A stretch of 64,000 nt of DNA from Sinonovacula constricta (lineage: Eukaryota > Mollusca > Bivalvia > Cardiida > Solecurtidae), in the NCBI GenBank assembly GCA_007844125.1, contig CM017558.1, forward strand, positions 47,068,164 to 47,132,163, in the 5' to 3' direction. The position numbers and the translations under genes were made by a program. This document shows, piece after piece, positions 34,619 to 46,400 of the stretch. The number at the start of each line of letters is the position of its first letter. Within the stretch, counting starts at the first letter, position 1. The notes beneath the pieces are model-generated. The model was not told the origin of the DNA. It saw only the letters and a list, made by a program, of their open reading frames with translations, and did not search any database.

Positions 34619-35463
34619 CAAAGTTTATTTTACAAAGTTTATTTCGGCATAAAATATTACATTTATAGCCAAGAGGTACATTATAACAACGATGTGATGT
34701 ATGTCGGGGTTAGTACATTTGTTAACGAGACTGTGATGTTTCTATCTCTACAAAAAATATGTTTAAATTTTAATTTGGGATATGTCCGTAAATTTCATTT
34801 AAATATTAAAGTATCGTTATTCATTCTATTTGATGATACTTCACTTGTGTGGTTCATATTGCTTCTTGCATAAATAAAGTCTTTAAATCCTTATAAACAC
34901 ACACCTTGACTATCCATGACCTCCCCGTTCACCCTTACCTTTGTCTTAAGTTAATTAAACATGCATTACATTATTTTAAGAATGTTACCCCCTATACCAA
35001 ACCTAATTAGCTTGCACCAGAGTACATCTCGTACCACAAGATCGTAGGCCTACGAAAGTATACCTGGACTACGTATAGTTTGTTATTTGTATTTAACATG
35101 TGACTTACTATTACATTTCAAAATAAGTTATCTAGTGTACTCATATTTTTGCGAACATCGACTTGTGCCTCTACATAAACATTATTGTTTTCTGCCCATT
35201 TAGCATAAACTATTGCTTAAAACTCTTGTTAGGATCTTGCCAAAGTGACTTAGCATTCATATACCCCTGTTATTTTCATAGTTTTATTTGTCATTTTCTA
35301 TGCACATGCATTCTAACACTTTTACTCCATTGAATTGTTCTGGAAAATATTATTAAATAATACATGAAGGAAGTATATTAAATCATGAGCCCCGTATTTA
35401 TAGAACTCATTAATTAATCTGTCTGGCCCCGCTGCTCGATTGTTGTGTAATTGTTTGCATGCT
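34619..35463. other. AT-rich sequence without recognised gene
   Basis: Holds short repeated AAGTTTATTTTACAAAGTTT words at 34621-34645, and nothing else I can support. Confidence 0.45.
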
Positions 35464-35467
35464 TTAA

Positions 35468-35718
35468 AGGCATCTCAAGAGCCTTATATAAGTGACCCCC
35501 CCCCCCCCCCCATTTATTGCCCCACCCAGCATGTGAGGGCATCTGTTTTCTGATAAGCCAGGCTGCCACAGTCTGTAACGATGTGTCTGTCACACAGGTA
35601 TTGTTCAAGATCCAAGTGTATGTATGCTATATCTGGGGGTTGAACATAGTCATTCACAGTTTGTAAAGGAAACAGTTGTGAATATACCAATTACGCAATC
35701 CTATATATATATATATAA

Positions 35719-35816
<98 letters not shown>

Positions 35817-36397
35817 CTTTATTTGTTTTCTTTCTTACTTTGTTGGTTGATTTTGTTATTTCTTATACATTTTGTAATTTCTTTCATTCTTTTAGTTCTC
35901 ATATATATTTTAAGTTATATTTTATTTGGATTTGTAAAATGTAACGAAACGTTTCTAACAAAAGCAATTTAAAAAGTCATTCATTGTCAGAATAATGTCC
36001 TTCAGACTCATTTTAAGTCATTTTGAATACTAAAACTTGTATCTCTCATGTATTTTCAAAATTAAATATTTAGCTATGAAATAAATACATAATCTTGCAG
36101 TTACAAAATTGACACCTAGTAATTAATGCAATAAAGAATTTGTAAGGGATCATATAGTAAACAACCCACATTATCACTAACAATAATGTTTGTGGCTTTG
36201 TGCAAAACTAGCCTACTGTCTCACATCCATACTAGCAGGTAATTTAGTTTTGCATTAACCCATCAGAGGTATTACTGTGACAGATTAGTACTATGTTGGC
36301 TAAAGACTCCCTGCAGTGATGACCAGCAATTAGCAGGTCTGGTCATAGCATGTGGGGGCCTGGCTCAGTGGGATACCACATTCCTTTCGAGATGCCT
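35468..36397. mobile_element. TTAA-targeting MITE, copy F, inverted
   Basis: Same element as 28965-29847 in the opposite orientation: begins AGGCATCTCAAGAGCC, ends CCTTTCGAGATGCCT, with TTAA at 35464-35467 and 36398-36401. It contains a run of about 15 C and a TA tract (35701-35811, with a few AAT interruptions). The flank 35405-35463 is unrelated to the flanks of the other copies. Confidence 0.88.
35702..35811. repeat. (TA)n microsatellite inside copy F
   Basis: About 110 bases of TA with two AAAT interruptions near its left end. Confidence 0.95.
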
Positions 36398-36401
36398 TTA
36401 A

Positions 36402-38279
36402 GTACTTCTGTTTGAGAAATTTCTGCAAACATAATTTGAATTTCGTAATTCAAATGCCTTTTATTAAATTAAATGGTATCCGCATCAAGTTGAAAGAATT
36501 GTAAACTTGAATTGTTTATTGCCTCAAAATACGTGTAAAAATCTTCACTCCGTATGTTTGTGTTTTCATTCCTATTTGTTGCTTTTTTTAGCATTTTCCA
36601 GTACTCCATTTCATTCTTCCCATTTGTTCTAATTTCTCTGTTTCCTTTCGGTTAAATAGGTTCCTTTTTGTTGGCCGCTTCGATGTATTTCAAAAAGCAA
36701 CACACGAAAAAATATGTTTATTAAAGTACGACCTTCTTCAAAATCCTCATATTCTCTGAACTGGTCTGATTTAGCGCAATTCACTTAACTTTCTGCGAAC
36801 GATTGTGATGCTGCTGAAAGGCGTTTTGTTCGGAAACGGCTGCTCTTACATCATTTGTATTCTTCGCATCTGAAAATGAAAAATAGCGATCACATGCTTT
36901 TGCAAACCGTTATTAAACATGCATTTAAATAAGTTAAAACTTGTCGTTAAGTAAACCGCCAGACAATAATGAAAACAACCCAGACATGAATTAACATACA
37001 ACTGAGTCTGCAAATGTACTACCGGAATCAACAATGCAACACATCCATTGTATTAGTTATAAGTAAGTAAATAAGTTAGAAAATATTTTTTATTGTGGCA
37101 TGTGTACAACCAACTTTGTTAGACACATACTATTATTCATATGAATCACACCCGGCCCGATTGGACCAATATATCACCAAACATAAACATGAAGTAAAGC
37201 ATTATACATTTTTAATAATTTATGAGAACAGTTTATTTAAATTATTATAGGTATATGTATATGCGTACTTACATGAATGTGCGTAAGTCGATAAACATAA
37301 CTAAGAATATTTGGGTGGTTGATAATATTCTTATTTTTGTACAAATGTTTTTGTTTGTCGCAGGGATAGATTATCTTTCTTTGCTTGTGCCACAATGACA
37401 CTAATTCTGTCACACCCTGTGTGTAACCAATGTCACATCAAACACTAATCCTTCCGTCACACCCTGTGTGTACCCCCGTGTGACATCAAACAGCCTAAGG
37501 AATCAAAATGTCACGCACCTGTCATGTAAAACTTCACCGAACAATAGACTCGTGAAGAAAATCAACACGATGACATTCGCGTGTCAATGAGTGACAGAAA
37601 TGAATAGTTTTCCCCTGAATAATCAATCCCTAAATGCAAGTAGGTCGGTTTATGCTTGCGCTTTTTGGAGTATATGTTGACTTTTTTTGCATTTCTTGAA
37701 ATACACAGATAAATCAACAAACACTTCCATTTTCTTTTTTAAATAACACATCTCTATAAGTATATAAATGGATTTAAAGCTTATACATGTATTTATGTAC
37801 AAGTAAGAAATTTCACTGTTTGTTATTGCAATATCTACAAAAGAATGGGCGATAAAGTCCAAGAATTTCAACTAAAAGTACCTACCTACAATTTGGAATA
37901 CCTCGGATATTAACTAACAAGGGAGACAATTTCCATTCACCAATGTACCCCATAAACTTGTTATACACATCACCATCTAAGTTAAACAGCACAATATATA
38001 CCCCTGTATATAGGCAAGTTTTTATCTGAATTCTCGAAAGTATATGCTTTTTTACCTCATGACTAACGCATTTTTTATTTTGTGAGCACGAATTGTTTGC
38101 ATTCATTGTGATTTATTTTTATAATTTCCTGATACTAAGGATATTTCGCAGCATAAAGGTAAATATCTGGATACAGTCGCATTTATGCTTAGTAAAGGTT
38201 AGGGACACTTAAAGGTGGTATCCAACTGTTCTGTCCCCATGTATTGTTTACATGGGTGGGTGGACAAAACACATCCGAT
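36402..38279. other. Sequence without recognised gene
   Basis: A pair of direct repeats (TCACACCCTGTGTGTA with following ACATCAAACA) lies at about 37409 and 37458. The minus-strand frames 36846-37034, 37650-37871 and 37882-38106 have no recognisable features. Confidence 0.45.
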
Positions 38280-38288
38280 AAATATTTC

Positions 38289-39041
38289 GGTGTACGGACA
38301 TTTGCCCCCCCGGACATTTGCCCCCCGGACGTTTGCCCTCTTTTAAATGCAGGCCGGACGTTTGCCCCCCTGTCGTTTTTCAGAGCCGGACTTTTGCCCC
38401 CCTGCCGATTTTCAAAGCCGGACGTTTGCCCCCTCAACAAAACTTGAGGGCGGACTTTTGCCCCCCCCCCCCCCCCATAACGTAAGGGCGGACTTTCAAA
38501 AAAATCAATCTGTCAATTTTATTAATTTTACAAAGAATGTAAATCGCGGGAAATGTGTAGCAAACAACCTGTTAAAGCCGAAGTCTTGCGGGTTCGACGG
38601 CGAGAGTTTTAGAACGGGTAAATTGTCTCGGAACCTGATGCGATGTAAAGATATGAAGGCAAACTAGATTGTAACTTTTACTTAATTCCAGTCCTATGAA
38701 AAAAATTATAGAAAATTTTGTTACACCTAACACATTTCATGTACTGTAGCACCATGTAGTACCGTTTGTGTATTTTTCTTTCTATTGGCGGGAAGACATT
38801 TACAGGCGGGATACAGAGTTTGAGAAGAAAGGGAGGGCAATTTCCGCCTTGACATTTTAGTAGAGGGGGCAAACGTCCGCCTTGTAATTTCAGCTGGGGG
38901 GCAAACGTCCGCCTTGTAATTTCAGCTGGGGGGCAAACGTCCGCCTTGTAATTTCAGCTGGGGGGCAAACGTCCGCTCTTCACAAATAGGGGGGCAAACG
39001 TCCGGCGGGCAAACGTCCGGGGGGGCAACTGTCCTAGATTC
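38289..39041. mobile_element. CGGACGTTTGCCCCC element, intact copy, 9-bp TSD
   Basis: The 753-base element begins GGTGTACGGACATTTGCC and ends GGCAACTGTCCTAGATTC, flanked by AAATATTTC on both sides (38280-38288 and 39042-39050). The left end holds about seven copies of a C(G)GAC(G/A)TTTGCCCCC motif with different short spacers. The right end holds about seven inverted copies, four separated by TTGTAATTTCAGCTG. The 400-base centre is unique and has no transposase. The structure and 9-base duplication suggest a non-autonomous Mutator-like element with subterminal repeat arrays. The small frames over the arrays are by-products. Confidence 0.9.
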
Positions 39042-39050
39042 AAATATTTC

Positions 39051-39542
39051 TAGGTGGAAAACACACAACCGATCAGTTTTCCAAGGCAGAAAAAACACCA
39101 CACAGCCTTTTTTTGTGAAACAATGATTAAGTTGGAATGGGGCTGTTAGACAATTATGTTTTTTATCATTTGTAACACCTTTATGCAACATCCAAAAACA
39201 ACGAGCAAAGATCATAAATATAACATAAACCAAAGGGAATCCTGCCATAATTCCAGACTGACAACTCTACACAGCTGGGGCTCAGACATTTAGTTGGCAT
39301 CTTACAAGCAGAATCACCAGCCAGTACAAGTATGTGTTAATTGTTTTGCCCAATTATACCTGTATCAAAGAAATCTCAGTTAGCCAATCATCTATAAACC
39401 TATCATTTTATTTATAAGATTTGAAAAATTCTAATCAAGCGTATGCTATATATATTAGAATTTTTAAAATCTTAAACCCGTGAGGCCATCAGGCTTGTGT
39501 ACAATATCCGTTGTTTTGTAGGTATCGTTTTATGATGTACTA
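39051..39542. other. Sequence without recognised gene
   Basis: Nothing beyond AT-rich DNA between the transposon and the TC-rich tract. Confidence 0.5.
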
Positions 39543-39571
39543 TAAATCTCTCTCTCTCTCTCATATCTCGC

Positions 39572-39636
<65 letters not shown>

Positions 39637-39833
39637 ATACTCTCCTTCTCTTGCTCGTGCTCTCTCTCTCTCTCCCATACTCTTCTTCTCTCGCTCGTGC
39701 TATCTCTCTCTCTCTCTCTCCCCCATACTCTCCTTCTCTTGCTCGTGCTATCTCTCTCTCTCTCCCCCATACTCTTCTCTTTTCGCTCGTGCTATCTCTC
39801 TCTCTCTCTCTCTCTAGCTTCTTTTCTCTCACT
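39543..39833. repeat. (TC)n tract with a 44-bp higher-order unit
   Basis: A pure TC run (39577-39634) is followed by four variants of a unit made of CCCATACTC, TTCTCTYGCTCGTGCT and a TC stretch, starting near 39635, 39675, 39720 and 39766. Frames of Arg/Glu or Ser/Leu repeats on either strand are by-products. Confidence 0.92.
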
Positions 39834-40109
39834 ATCTTGCTTTCCCAGGCCTGCTCCTCTTGCTTTCGGCAATTTCCGAGTACGTACAGGTTCTATCCAG
39901 GAAGTGAACATTTGATTGTTTTCGTAATAAATCAAAACAAAATAATCTTTGAGCGTAAACTCTTATTCCTAGCTATCCTGATATATTTTCTTATTTTTAG
40001 AATGTCTTCTTCTCCTTTTTGTTTCTTCTTCTTTTCGTATATGGCCATTGTGGTTATAAATCAGTATTAGCCAGTATTCGGTTGTTAATTAAGTCATTAT
40101 GTCTATTAT
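39834..40109. other. Sequence without recognised gene
   Basis: No feature supported; it may be the distal promoter side of the sulfotransferase gene. Confidence 0.4.
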
Positions 40110-40330
40110 TTTTGTTTGTTGGATTTATCGTCCTACCAACAGTAGTTCAGTTATTTTGGTGACGGTGTGCACTTGAAGCAGATCATAAAGTGCTGCCTTC
40201 ACTGTGTATAGCATGCCGTGAACACCTGGCATGATACCACACACCGTATCCTGACACCTGGCCCACAAGTCGTGGAACCACCCTTATATCTGCTTGAGCG
40301 ATATCAAGGGAGCTATACCATGGCCATTAT
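40110..40330. repeat. Dispersed repeat, copy 2 (partner 3280-3500)
   Basis: Shares ordered blocks with 3280-3500, including TCCTACCAACAG, CACTGTGTATAGCATGCCGTG, CATGATACCACAC and GGGAGCTATACCA. It lies just upstream of the first sulfotransferase exon found. Confidence 0.7.
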
Positions 40331-40426
40331 TAATGACTTGCATTATGTATAGTCTTATATAAAGTAAATGTGTATGCAACCACGTATTATTTATTGCTTT
40401 GTTCAATCAAGTATTATACATTACAG

Positions 40427-40482
40427 GCACGGAGGTCCGTGAAGATGATGTCGGTGTCGGGGCCTCGCTTCAAACAGTTCTT
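40427..40482 (+). CDS. Sulfotransferase first coding exon
   Basis: An acceptor (ATACATTACAG) precedes this short exon, and a strong donor GTAAGTAT follows at 40483. The ATG at 40445 (a second ATG follows directly) opens MMSVSGPRFKQF plus two bases. Those two bases join the exon starting at 42049 to make two phenylalanines and then MIVLLTLF, in frame. The result is a short basic cytoplasmic tail before the membrane anchor, as expected for a Golgi type II enzyme. The acceptor implies at least one further untranslated exon upstream. An alternative is that translation starts at the in-frame ATG at 42053 in the next exon. Confidence 0.7.
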
Positions 40483-40574
40483 GTAAGTATTCATCTGTTT
40501 TCTTACACCTGAGATCACGTCTTCAGTAGACACACCATCTCAACTAAAGTCAGTTGAAAGTCTCTTTATGTGAA

Positions 40575-40665
40575 ATAATCCCTCCAATAGGGATTCGAAC
40601 CTACGCGCCGGGAACCTGCGTCTTTATTTGTCGACGACCCTAACCGCTTGACCCGGTCGTTGTTT
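40575..40665 (-). repeat. tRNA-like SINE head in the intron
   Basis: Minus strand: GGGTCAAGCGGTTAGGGTCG and, after a long variable-arm-like stretch, TAGGTTCGAATCCC. It resembles a Leu/Ser-type tRNA with a long variable arm, but the acceptor ends do not pair. Confidence 0.5.
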
Positions 40666-41820
40666 CAATTCGCACCCTCACGCACATCTGGAAATTAGGC
40701 TACTAAAACAGAAAAATCGACCTCATATAATCAGGGAAATAGATATTCATGGGTAAAGTAGGATAACATACAATATTTGCTTTCATTTATAATGTATCAT
40801 TTTCTTCATTAAATGCTGTAAAATTATCAATTCAGTGTGAGGCGCTTTTATTTTATATTTAATTATTATATGTATTTTTTCAGTTGGACACATACTACCT
40901 TTGGTAAACATTCCTATTTATAGTGATGTTCAATACATTTTTCCTTCTTGAACAAGCAATTTCCAGCTTTAAAAAACGTGGTACTAACACACATTTATTT
41001 CAGGTATAAAACACTAAATGGTCAATGTTTTATAATTTTTATTCATACGCCAATATAAGGTAGAAACAAATATTGCAAGTCTCCTTTGCTTTTTAATGGT
41101 ATGTTTTATAAGTTTTTGTCATTTTTCCATTCTTGTGAAATCAAATGAAAAGTTCATAACTATTTTTACAGACACTTAAAAAACACAACTTTTATTGTGA
41201 ACAAATAACGAAACAATTTCATACACCAATTTAAGAACTTTAATCACAGCGCATTGTTTCGTCTCATGTCCATGTTTTATGTTTCCGTATACAAGAAATG
41301 AACTAAATACAGGGATACATGTATGTATGATCCTTACGTTTGCAGCTTTTGGTGAGCTGTATTCAGTGCAAGCTGTCTACGGTTTAATAGACAGTTCAAA
41401 GCATATGTCGACCTTTTAAGTAAACAACTCATCAAAAGATTAATCAAACTATATTTATTCAATGTACCGGCAGCAGTTGATATAAAGCCATGACATAGGG
41501 TTAATGTCTTTTTTATGTCTTGGTTCATGTTCCATGTTCATATGTAATACATTATTACACAATGTGCTTGGTTTATGAAGATATTACAAGGTCATATGAG
41601 TACATAACATGCAATAAATTTTGAAACTACCAAAAGGTGAACACATGCTAGATAAATGTAAAAGTGAAAAAGCAGGAAAATTGCACCAAATAGATCAAAC
41701 CTACCTTTGGAATGAATGGTCTCTAGGCAAAAGAACCGACTTGATCTCTTTACACCGTCTTTCGGCCATCTAGTACTTCTTTGGGGTTTGCATAAACCCG
41801 AATTGTTCGTTTTAACATGA
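40666..41820. other. Intron of the sulfotransferase gene
   Basis: AT-rich. One isolated relative of the 60-base unit described at 41821-42048 occurs at 41521-41580. Confidence 0.55.
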
Positions 41821-42048
41821 ACGTATGTTCCTTGTCCATTTGTAATACCTCATTACACAGTATGTTTGTGTTTAGGTATGTTTCTTGTTAATATATATAT
41901 TGCTTTATTACACGTTTCCCGCATTTATGTGCATGTATATGTTTCTTGTTCATATGCAATGCCTCATTATACAGTAAGTTTGGTTTAACATGTATGTGTG
42001 TTTCTTGATCATATGCACGGATTCATTACACTGTATTTTTGTTTCCAG
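41821..42048. repeat. Decayed 60-bp tandem repeat ending in the splice acceptor
   Basis: Units start at 41821, 41881, 41941 and 42001, exactly 60 bases apart. They share TTTCTTGTTCATATG and CTCATTACACAGTA with many changes. The last unit runs into GTATTTTTGTTTCCAG, the acceptor used by the last sulfotransferase exon. Confidence 0.7.
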
Positions 42049-43291
42049 TTTCATGATCGTCCTGCTGACTCTATTTCTGCTGGTTGTGCGGCTGTTCGGG
42101 ACAAGCTACAGTAACACGTCCATCATTGTCGAGCTTGGGCGCATAGACTCGACACTGCGTCTAGCGCCCAATCCCAATACAACGACCGCAAGAAATACAG
42201 ATTCGAACTCAGATAAGCCTGCCTATAATGTGTCGACTTATGAGGTCAAGCCTAAGACAAGACCAACCGCAGCACAACATTTGCAGATGTGTAAGAAGGA
42301 AACGAATGTTGTGTTCCTGAAGGTTCATAAAGCTGGAAGTACCACGGTGATGAATATATTTTTGAGGTTTGCCACGTCGCATAAGCTGAACTTAGTGCTT
42401 CCACGAACCTCGAGTGGATTTGGATTTAATTACCTTGGCTACGGCACAACTGTTTCTAGTGATAGGATAGTCCCATTGCCTACGAATGAAACATATAACA
42501 TCTTGTGTAACCACGTCGTGTATAACAGAATGGCATTTCGAGGCATCATGCCACGCGATACTAAATACGTGGCAATTCTCCGCGAACCCACAAGTCATTT
42601 TATATCCGCCGCGTCATATTACGGGTTCTTCAAAAGAATAGATAACCTTTTAAAAGAGCAAAACATCACTACAGAAGATCCATTTTTGGAGTTCTTCAAA
42701 GATCCATCATCGTTCCAAGTCGGAACCTATTTTGTTCATAACAGAATGTCATTTGACTTTGGATTACCACAAAACCAGTTTGAAAATGATACATTCTTTG
42801 ATAGTTACATAAAACAATTAAACAATGATTTCGACTTAGTCATGGTTCTTGAAAAATTCTACGAATCTCTTGTACTTATGCGCAGACAGCTATGTTGGGA
42901 GACACGCGATATATTATACGTTCCTCTAAATGAACGCAAATCTGCAAAAAAGTTTTCGTTTTCTGCAGAAAGTAAACAATTATTAAAACAGTGGAATAAG
43001 GCTGACTATAAACTCTACGATCACTTTAGAGCCGTGTTTGACAAAAAGCTCGAATCTCATGGCCAGGATCTGCTAGATGAAGTTGAGAGTTTCAAACAAA
43101 TCCAAGGTAAAGTGAACTCGTTTTGTGAAAGTGGGAGCAACGACCTGTTGATTGTACCTGCGACCAAGTGGGGACAGGGTTTTGTAGTAGACCTGGTCAC
43201 ATGCCAGGAAATGATGGAACCCGAACTAAGCACGATGAGGCGACTCATTGAGGAGGCGTGGCTGAGGTTCAACGACTCTGTAGCAAAATAA
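42049..43291 (+). CDS. Galactose-3-O-sulfotransferase-like, last exon
   Basis: Gal3ST family enzyme: transfers sulfate from PAPS to the 3-OH of galactose on glycolipids or glycans in the Golgi lumen. With the exon at 40445 the protein has 426 residues, within the family's usual range. A membrane anchor (MIVLLTLFLLVV) lies at residues 15-30, then a stem to about 90. The PAPS-binding 5'-phosphosulfate loop is LKVHKAGSTT (103-112), and the 3'-phosphate-binding segment is LREPTSHFISAASYY (190-204). Further family-like stretches are NRMAFRGIMPRDTKYVA and NDFDLVMVLEKFYESLVLMR. Six N-glycosylation sequons (about residues 35, 56, 159, 218, 259, 421) fit a luminal domain. The stop TAA is at 43289-43291. 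The acceptor at 42048 argues against starting at the upstream in-frame ATG at 41990. The acceptor substrate (ceramide, N-glycan or mucin type) cannot be told from sequence alone. Confidence 0.92.
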
Positions 43292-43890
43292 GGCGACTCA
43301 TTGTGGAGGCGGGGCTGAGATACAACGACTCTGCAGCACAGTGAGGCGACTCAATTAGGAGGAGTGCATTAGATACAACGACTCTTTGACATGATGAGGC
43401 GACTCATTAAGGTGGCGTGGCTGAGGCACTCCGACAATGCAGCACAATTAGACAAGTCATTTAGGAGGCGTGGCTAAGGCACACCGATCTGCAACACAAT
43501 TAGTTGACTAATTTTGGAGGCGTGACTGAGGCATGCAGACTGAGCAGCGCAATGAGACCAACCATTAAGGAGGTGTGACTGAGACCAATGACGCTGAAGT
43601 ACAATAAGGTGGCTCAATTAGGAGGTGTGTCTGAGACAAGCTAACTGAGCAGCGCAATGAGACAACTCATTAAGGAGGTGTGACTGAGACCAACGACGCT
43701 GAAGTACACTATGGCGACTCATTTAGGAGGCGTGACTGAAGCAAAACGACTCTGCAGCACAATTAGGCGACTCATTAAGTAGGCGTGGCTGAAGCACAAC
43801 GACTCTGCAGCACAATTAGGCGACTCATTTAGTAGGCGTGGCTGAGAATCAACGACTCTGTAGCACAAAATGTCTACAGATTGAGGAGAC
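43236..43890. repeat. 53-bp minisatellite starting within the last codons of the sulfotransferase
   Basis: The last 56 coding bases (ATGAGGCGACTCATTGAGGA ... CAACGACTCTGTAGCAAAAT) are the first unit of an array of about 12. Unit starts at the GGCGACTC word include 43239, 43292, 43344 and 43398, so the period is 53-54 bases. Later units drift (ACAAGTCATTTAGG, CAACTCATTAAGG). Because 53 is not a multiple of 3, the copies are in different frames and contain stops, so they lie in the 3' UTR. Confidence 0.9.
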
Positions 43891-46329
43891 GTGCCTCAGG
43901 TACAACGATAAACACTAAACACACTACCGTTACTACAACCATCACTGTGTAAGTCTTATTGCGTTTATGAGAAGTATGTTTTATAATTCTGCACTTTGTT
44001 TTACTACTACATTTAATAATGTTAAAAGTCAACTATTCTTTGAACCTATGTGTAATCTATAGTCCACACTGAGACGAAACCAAAACTAATTTGTTAAGGT
44101 GACATAAAAACAGACAGGAAAAGCAGCAGTACACGAAGTGTACAAAATTAGCAAAATTTACACGTGGTTCAAGTTCATTGTTAACTTGTAGTCATTATAT
44201 AGAAGAAGTCAGAGCGTATTTGTGCAGAAGTGACTAATACTCTAACAAGACCATCAATCACTTGATAAAAGGCACAATAATGGAATACATGTAGTTATGT
44301 GTCTTTACAATAACCTTATAGTATTTTGGTGAATTTATTTAAATATATATATACATAATCGCGGTTTTCATTCGTTTTATTACTAGCATTTGTTGTATAT
44401 CAAGGTTTAATATTCATCCTTTTCACAGCAAAAGAACCACAACAAAGCAACTATTTTATGTTGGACATTTTCTGTGTTTGATCTGTCATTCTCTTTAAGC
44501 AAACACATTAAAAATGTCTGTATTTTCTTAAGCAGTTTTTTAACAACCACATTTTAGCAAATCAGTTATTCGAAAAAATTAACTTTTATATTTTATTTCA
44601 TTTTTATGTATTACGCTGATTTCTTTTAATCTAATAAGGAAACAGTTTTTTCTTATATTTTTTCTGTATTGGTCTTTTTAAACAAACACATTTTTAGCAA
44701 ATAAAACATTAGAAGAAAGTATTACTTTTATAAAGGTTGAAATAATATTTTTATTTGCATGTTTATTTTATATAAAGCCTATCCGACCTCTGTATTTAAT
44801 ATATATTTATCTGTTTTATAACACAATATATCAACATTGTTGTAGAAACAGTTTAAATGACTTTAATTCGATTTTATTCTGTGGCTTTTTTAACTTTGAT
44901 TTGTGCTGATTGTAGCCTGTTTTTGTGTTGATTGTCGCATGTTTTTGTGATCTGGCGTAAACTGTTTTATAATATGTGGATTTTTATAGCCAGTATTTTT
45001 AATGTTGAATAAAATGCAACTATCAATTTTAAATGATTGTACTTGCTTATAAATATTCCGTATGTTTATCTTATTATGTTTCTCATTTTTGTTGTTTAAG
45101 TTGTCAAGGTTAGTTAGCTTTGATATTTTGCTGTGAACTATTGCGTTTTTTGCTACAAACCATTTGCTAAAGAACGTTTTAAACTTCTTGGTGCAATAGA
45201 AAGCTGAACTTTGCACGTTACAGAATTATAGAAATGCAAAAGTATGTTTTTCTACAGGAATACTGTAAAATTATTCTGCAAATGATGATATTTTGTCAAT
45301 TGTGTTTAAACATTTGTAGAATTAGTTTATATTCTGATATTCCTAAATATACTACCGAACAAAGAACACATCGTTTAATGTAGGGTAACATCAATGTATT
45401 TTAGGGATAGCGTTGAAAAAATGATTGTTGCGAATATTTCTAATAAAAGCCTTTAAGCATAATTATCACAGTTAATGGATGGGGGCAGTGCAGAGCAGAT
45501 CCAGATCAGTCAGCTCCCGAATGACAGGTGTCTCATCGAGTTTGGATGCCTAGTCGTTATAAAATGACTTGGTATTTAGTGCAGATCATTGACAAAGGAA
45601 CCGACGTCGCTCAATCAAAATGACGTTGTCAATTTAGTAAATATTTTGCATAATAAAATTTACGTATATTGACCTGCTATTATCATGTTAAAGAAATAAC
45701 GACCGTTTTCTAAACGGTATTGTTATAAATGTTTCTCCATAATTTGATACATGTACTTAGAAACGACAAGTTGGCGTCATGTCAGATGCACGAAAATGTA
45801 TTTGGCCAGATAGTTGTGAAGTCATTTAGACCGACTAGAAGGCAGTTTTACACCAATTGAGGTATAATAACGTGAAGTCAAATGCTCATTGTTATGATGA
45901 GTTAGACTGTACAGTTGTAGCACTGTCCGGGGTTATTCATAACATTATATTCAAAGCAGCAACCTGTCATACATCAAGCACCATATGCCAGCATACTGAT
46001 TATCCATACTTGTTGATATCAGTCTGATTCTTAAATCAAGCTACATATACATGGTAAATATAAGACATTTTGTTATATTTTACGATAATATGTTGTATGT
46101 AGTTTTAAAGCGACCTGGACACGCTCGATGTAGTTGGCACAAATCAAAACTTTGTTCAACCACAAAAACTAATATAATTTCACCTGGTTACATGTTGTTT
46201 GGTGTTGGGGTTGGGTTTTTTTGTTTGTTTTTTTGCGGGGGGGGGGGGGGGGTGAATTTAATATTTTTTCTTTAAAATCTTTAAAATATAGTGTTTTCTG
46301 TAGGTCTGAAAAATTAAAAGCTCTTTACT
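43891..46329. other. 3' UTR and downstream AT-rich sequence
   Basis: No further gene recognised. An AATAAA at 45442-45447 is one possible polyadenylation signal for the sulfotransferase transcript, giving a 3' UTR of about 2.2 kb. A run of about 16 G lies at 46237-46252. The frame 44890-45216 on the minus strand has no features. Confidence 0.4.
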
Positions 46330-46400
46330 ACAGAGGCCGAGTGGTAGAGTTGCCGACTTGTAACGTATGTAAGCCGCAAACCGCGGGGATACGTTTCCCA
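46330..46400 (+). repeat. Weak tRNA-like SINE head
   Basis: GGCCGAGTGGTAGAGTTGCC resembles a Ser/Leu tRNA A-box region, with ACTTGTAAC at the anticodon-arm position. The B box is poor and no acceptor stem forms. Confidence 0.4.

Noticed and set aside
38189..38667. Frames over the CGGACGTTTGCCCCC arrays, with a partner at 58072-58296
   Set aside because: They repeat the motif array of a transposon and stop at its changing spacers; no domain.
39511..39915. Ser/Leu- and Arg/Glu-repeat frames on both strands
   Set aside because: Translation of a TC-rich tract; the frames overlap on both strands and follow the repeat.
41990..42048. Upstream in-frame ATG for the sulfotransferase
   Set aside because: A strong splice acceptor ends at 42048 and the stretch belongs to a 60-base tandem repeat; the exon at 40445-40482 joins in frame and gives a better N-terminus.
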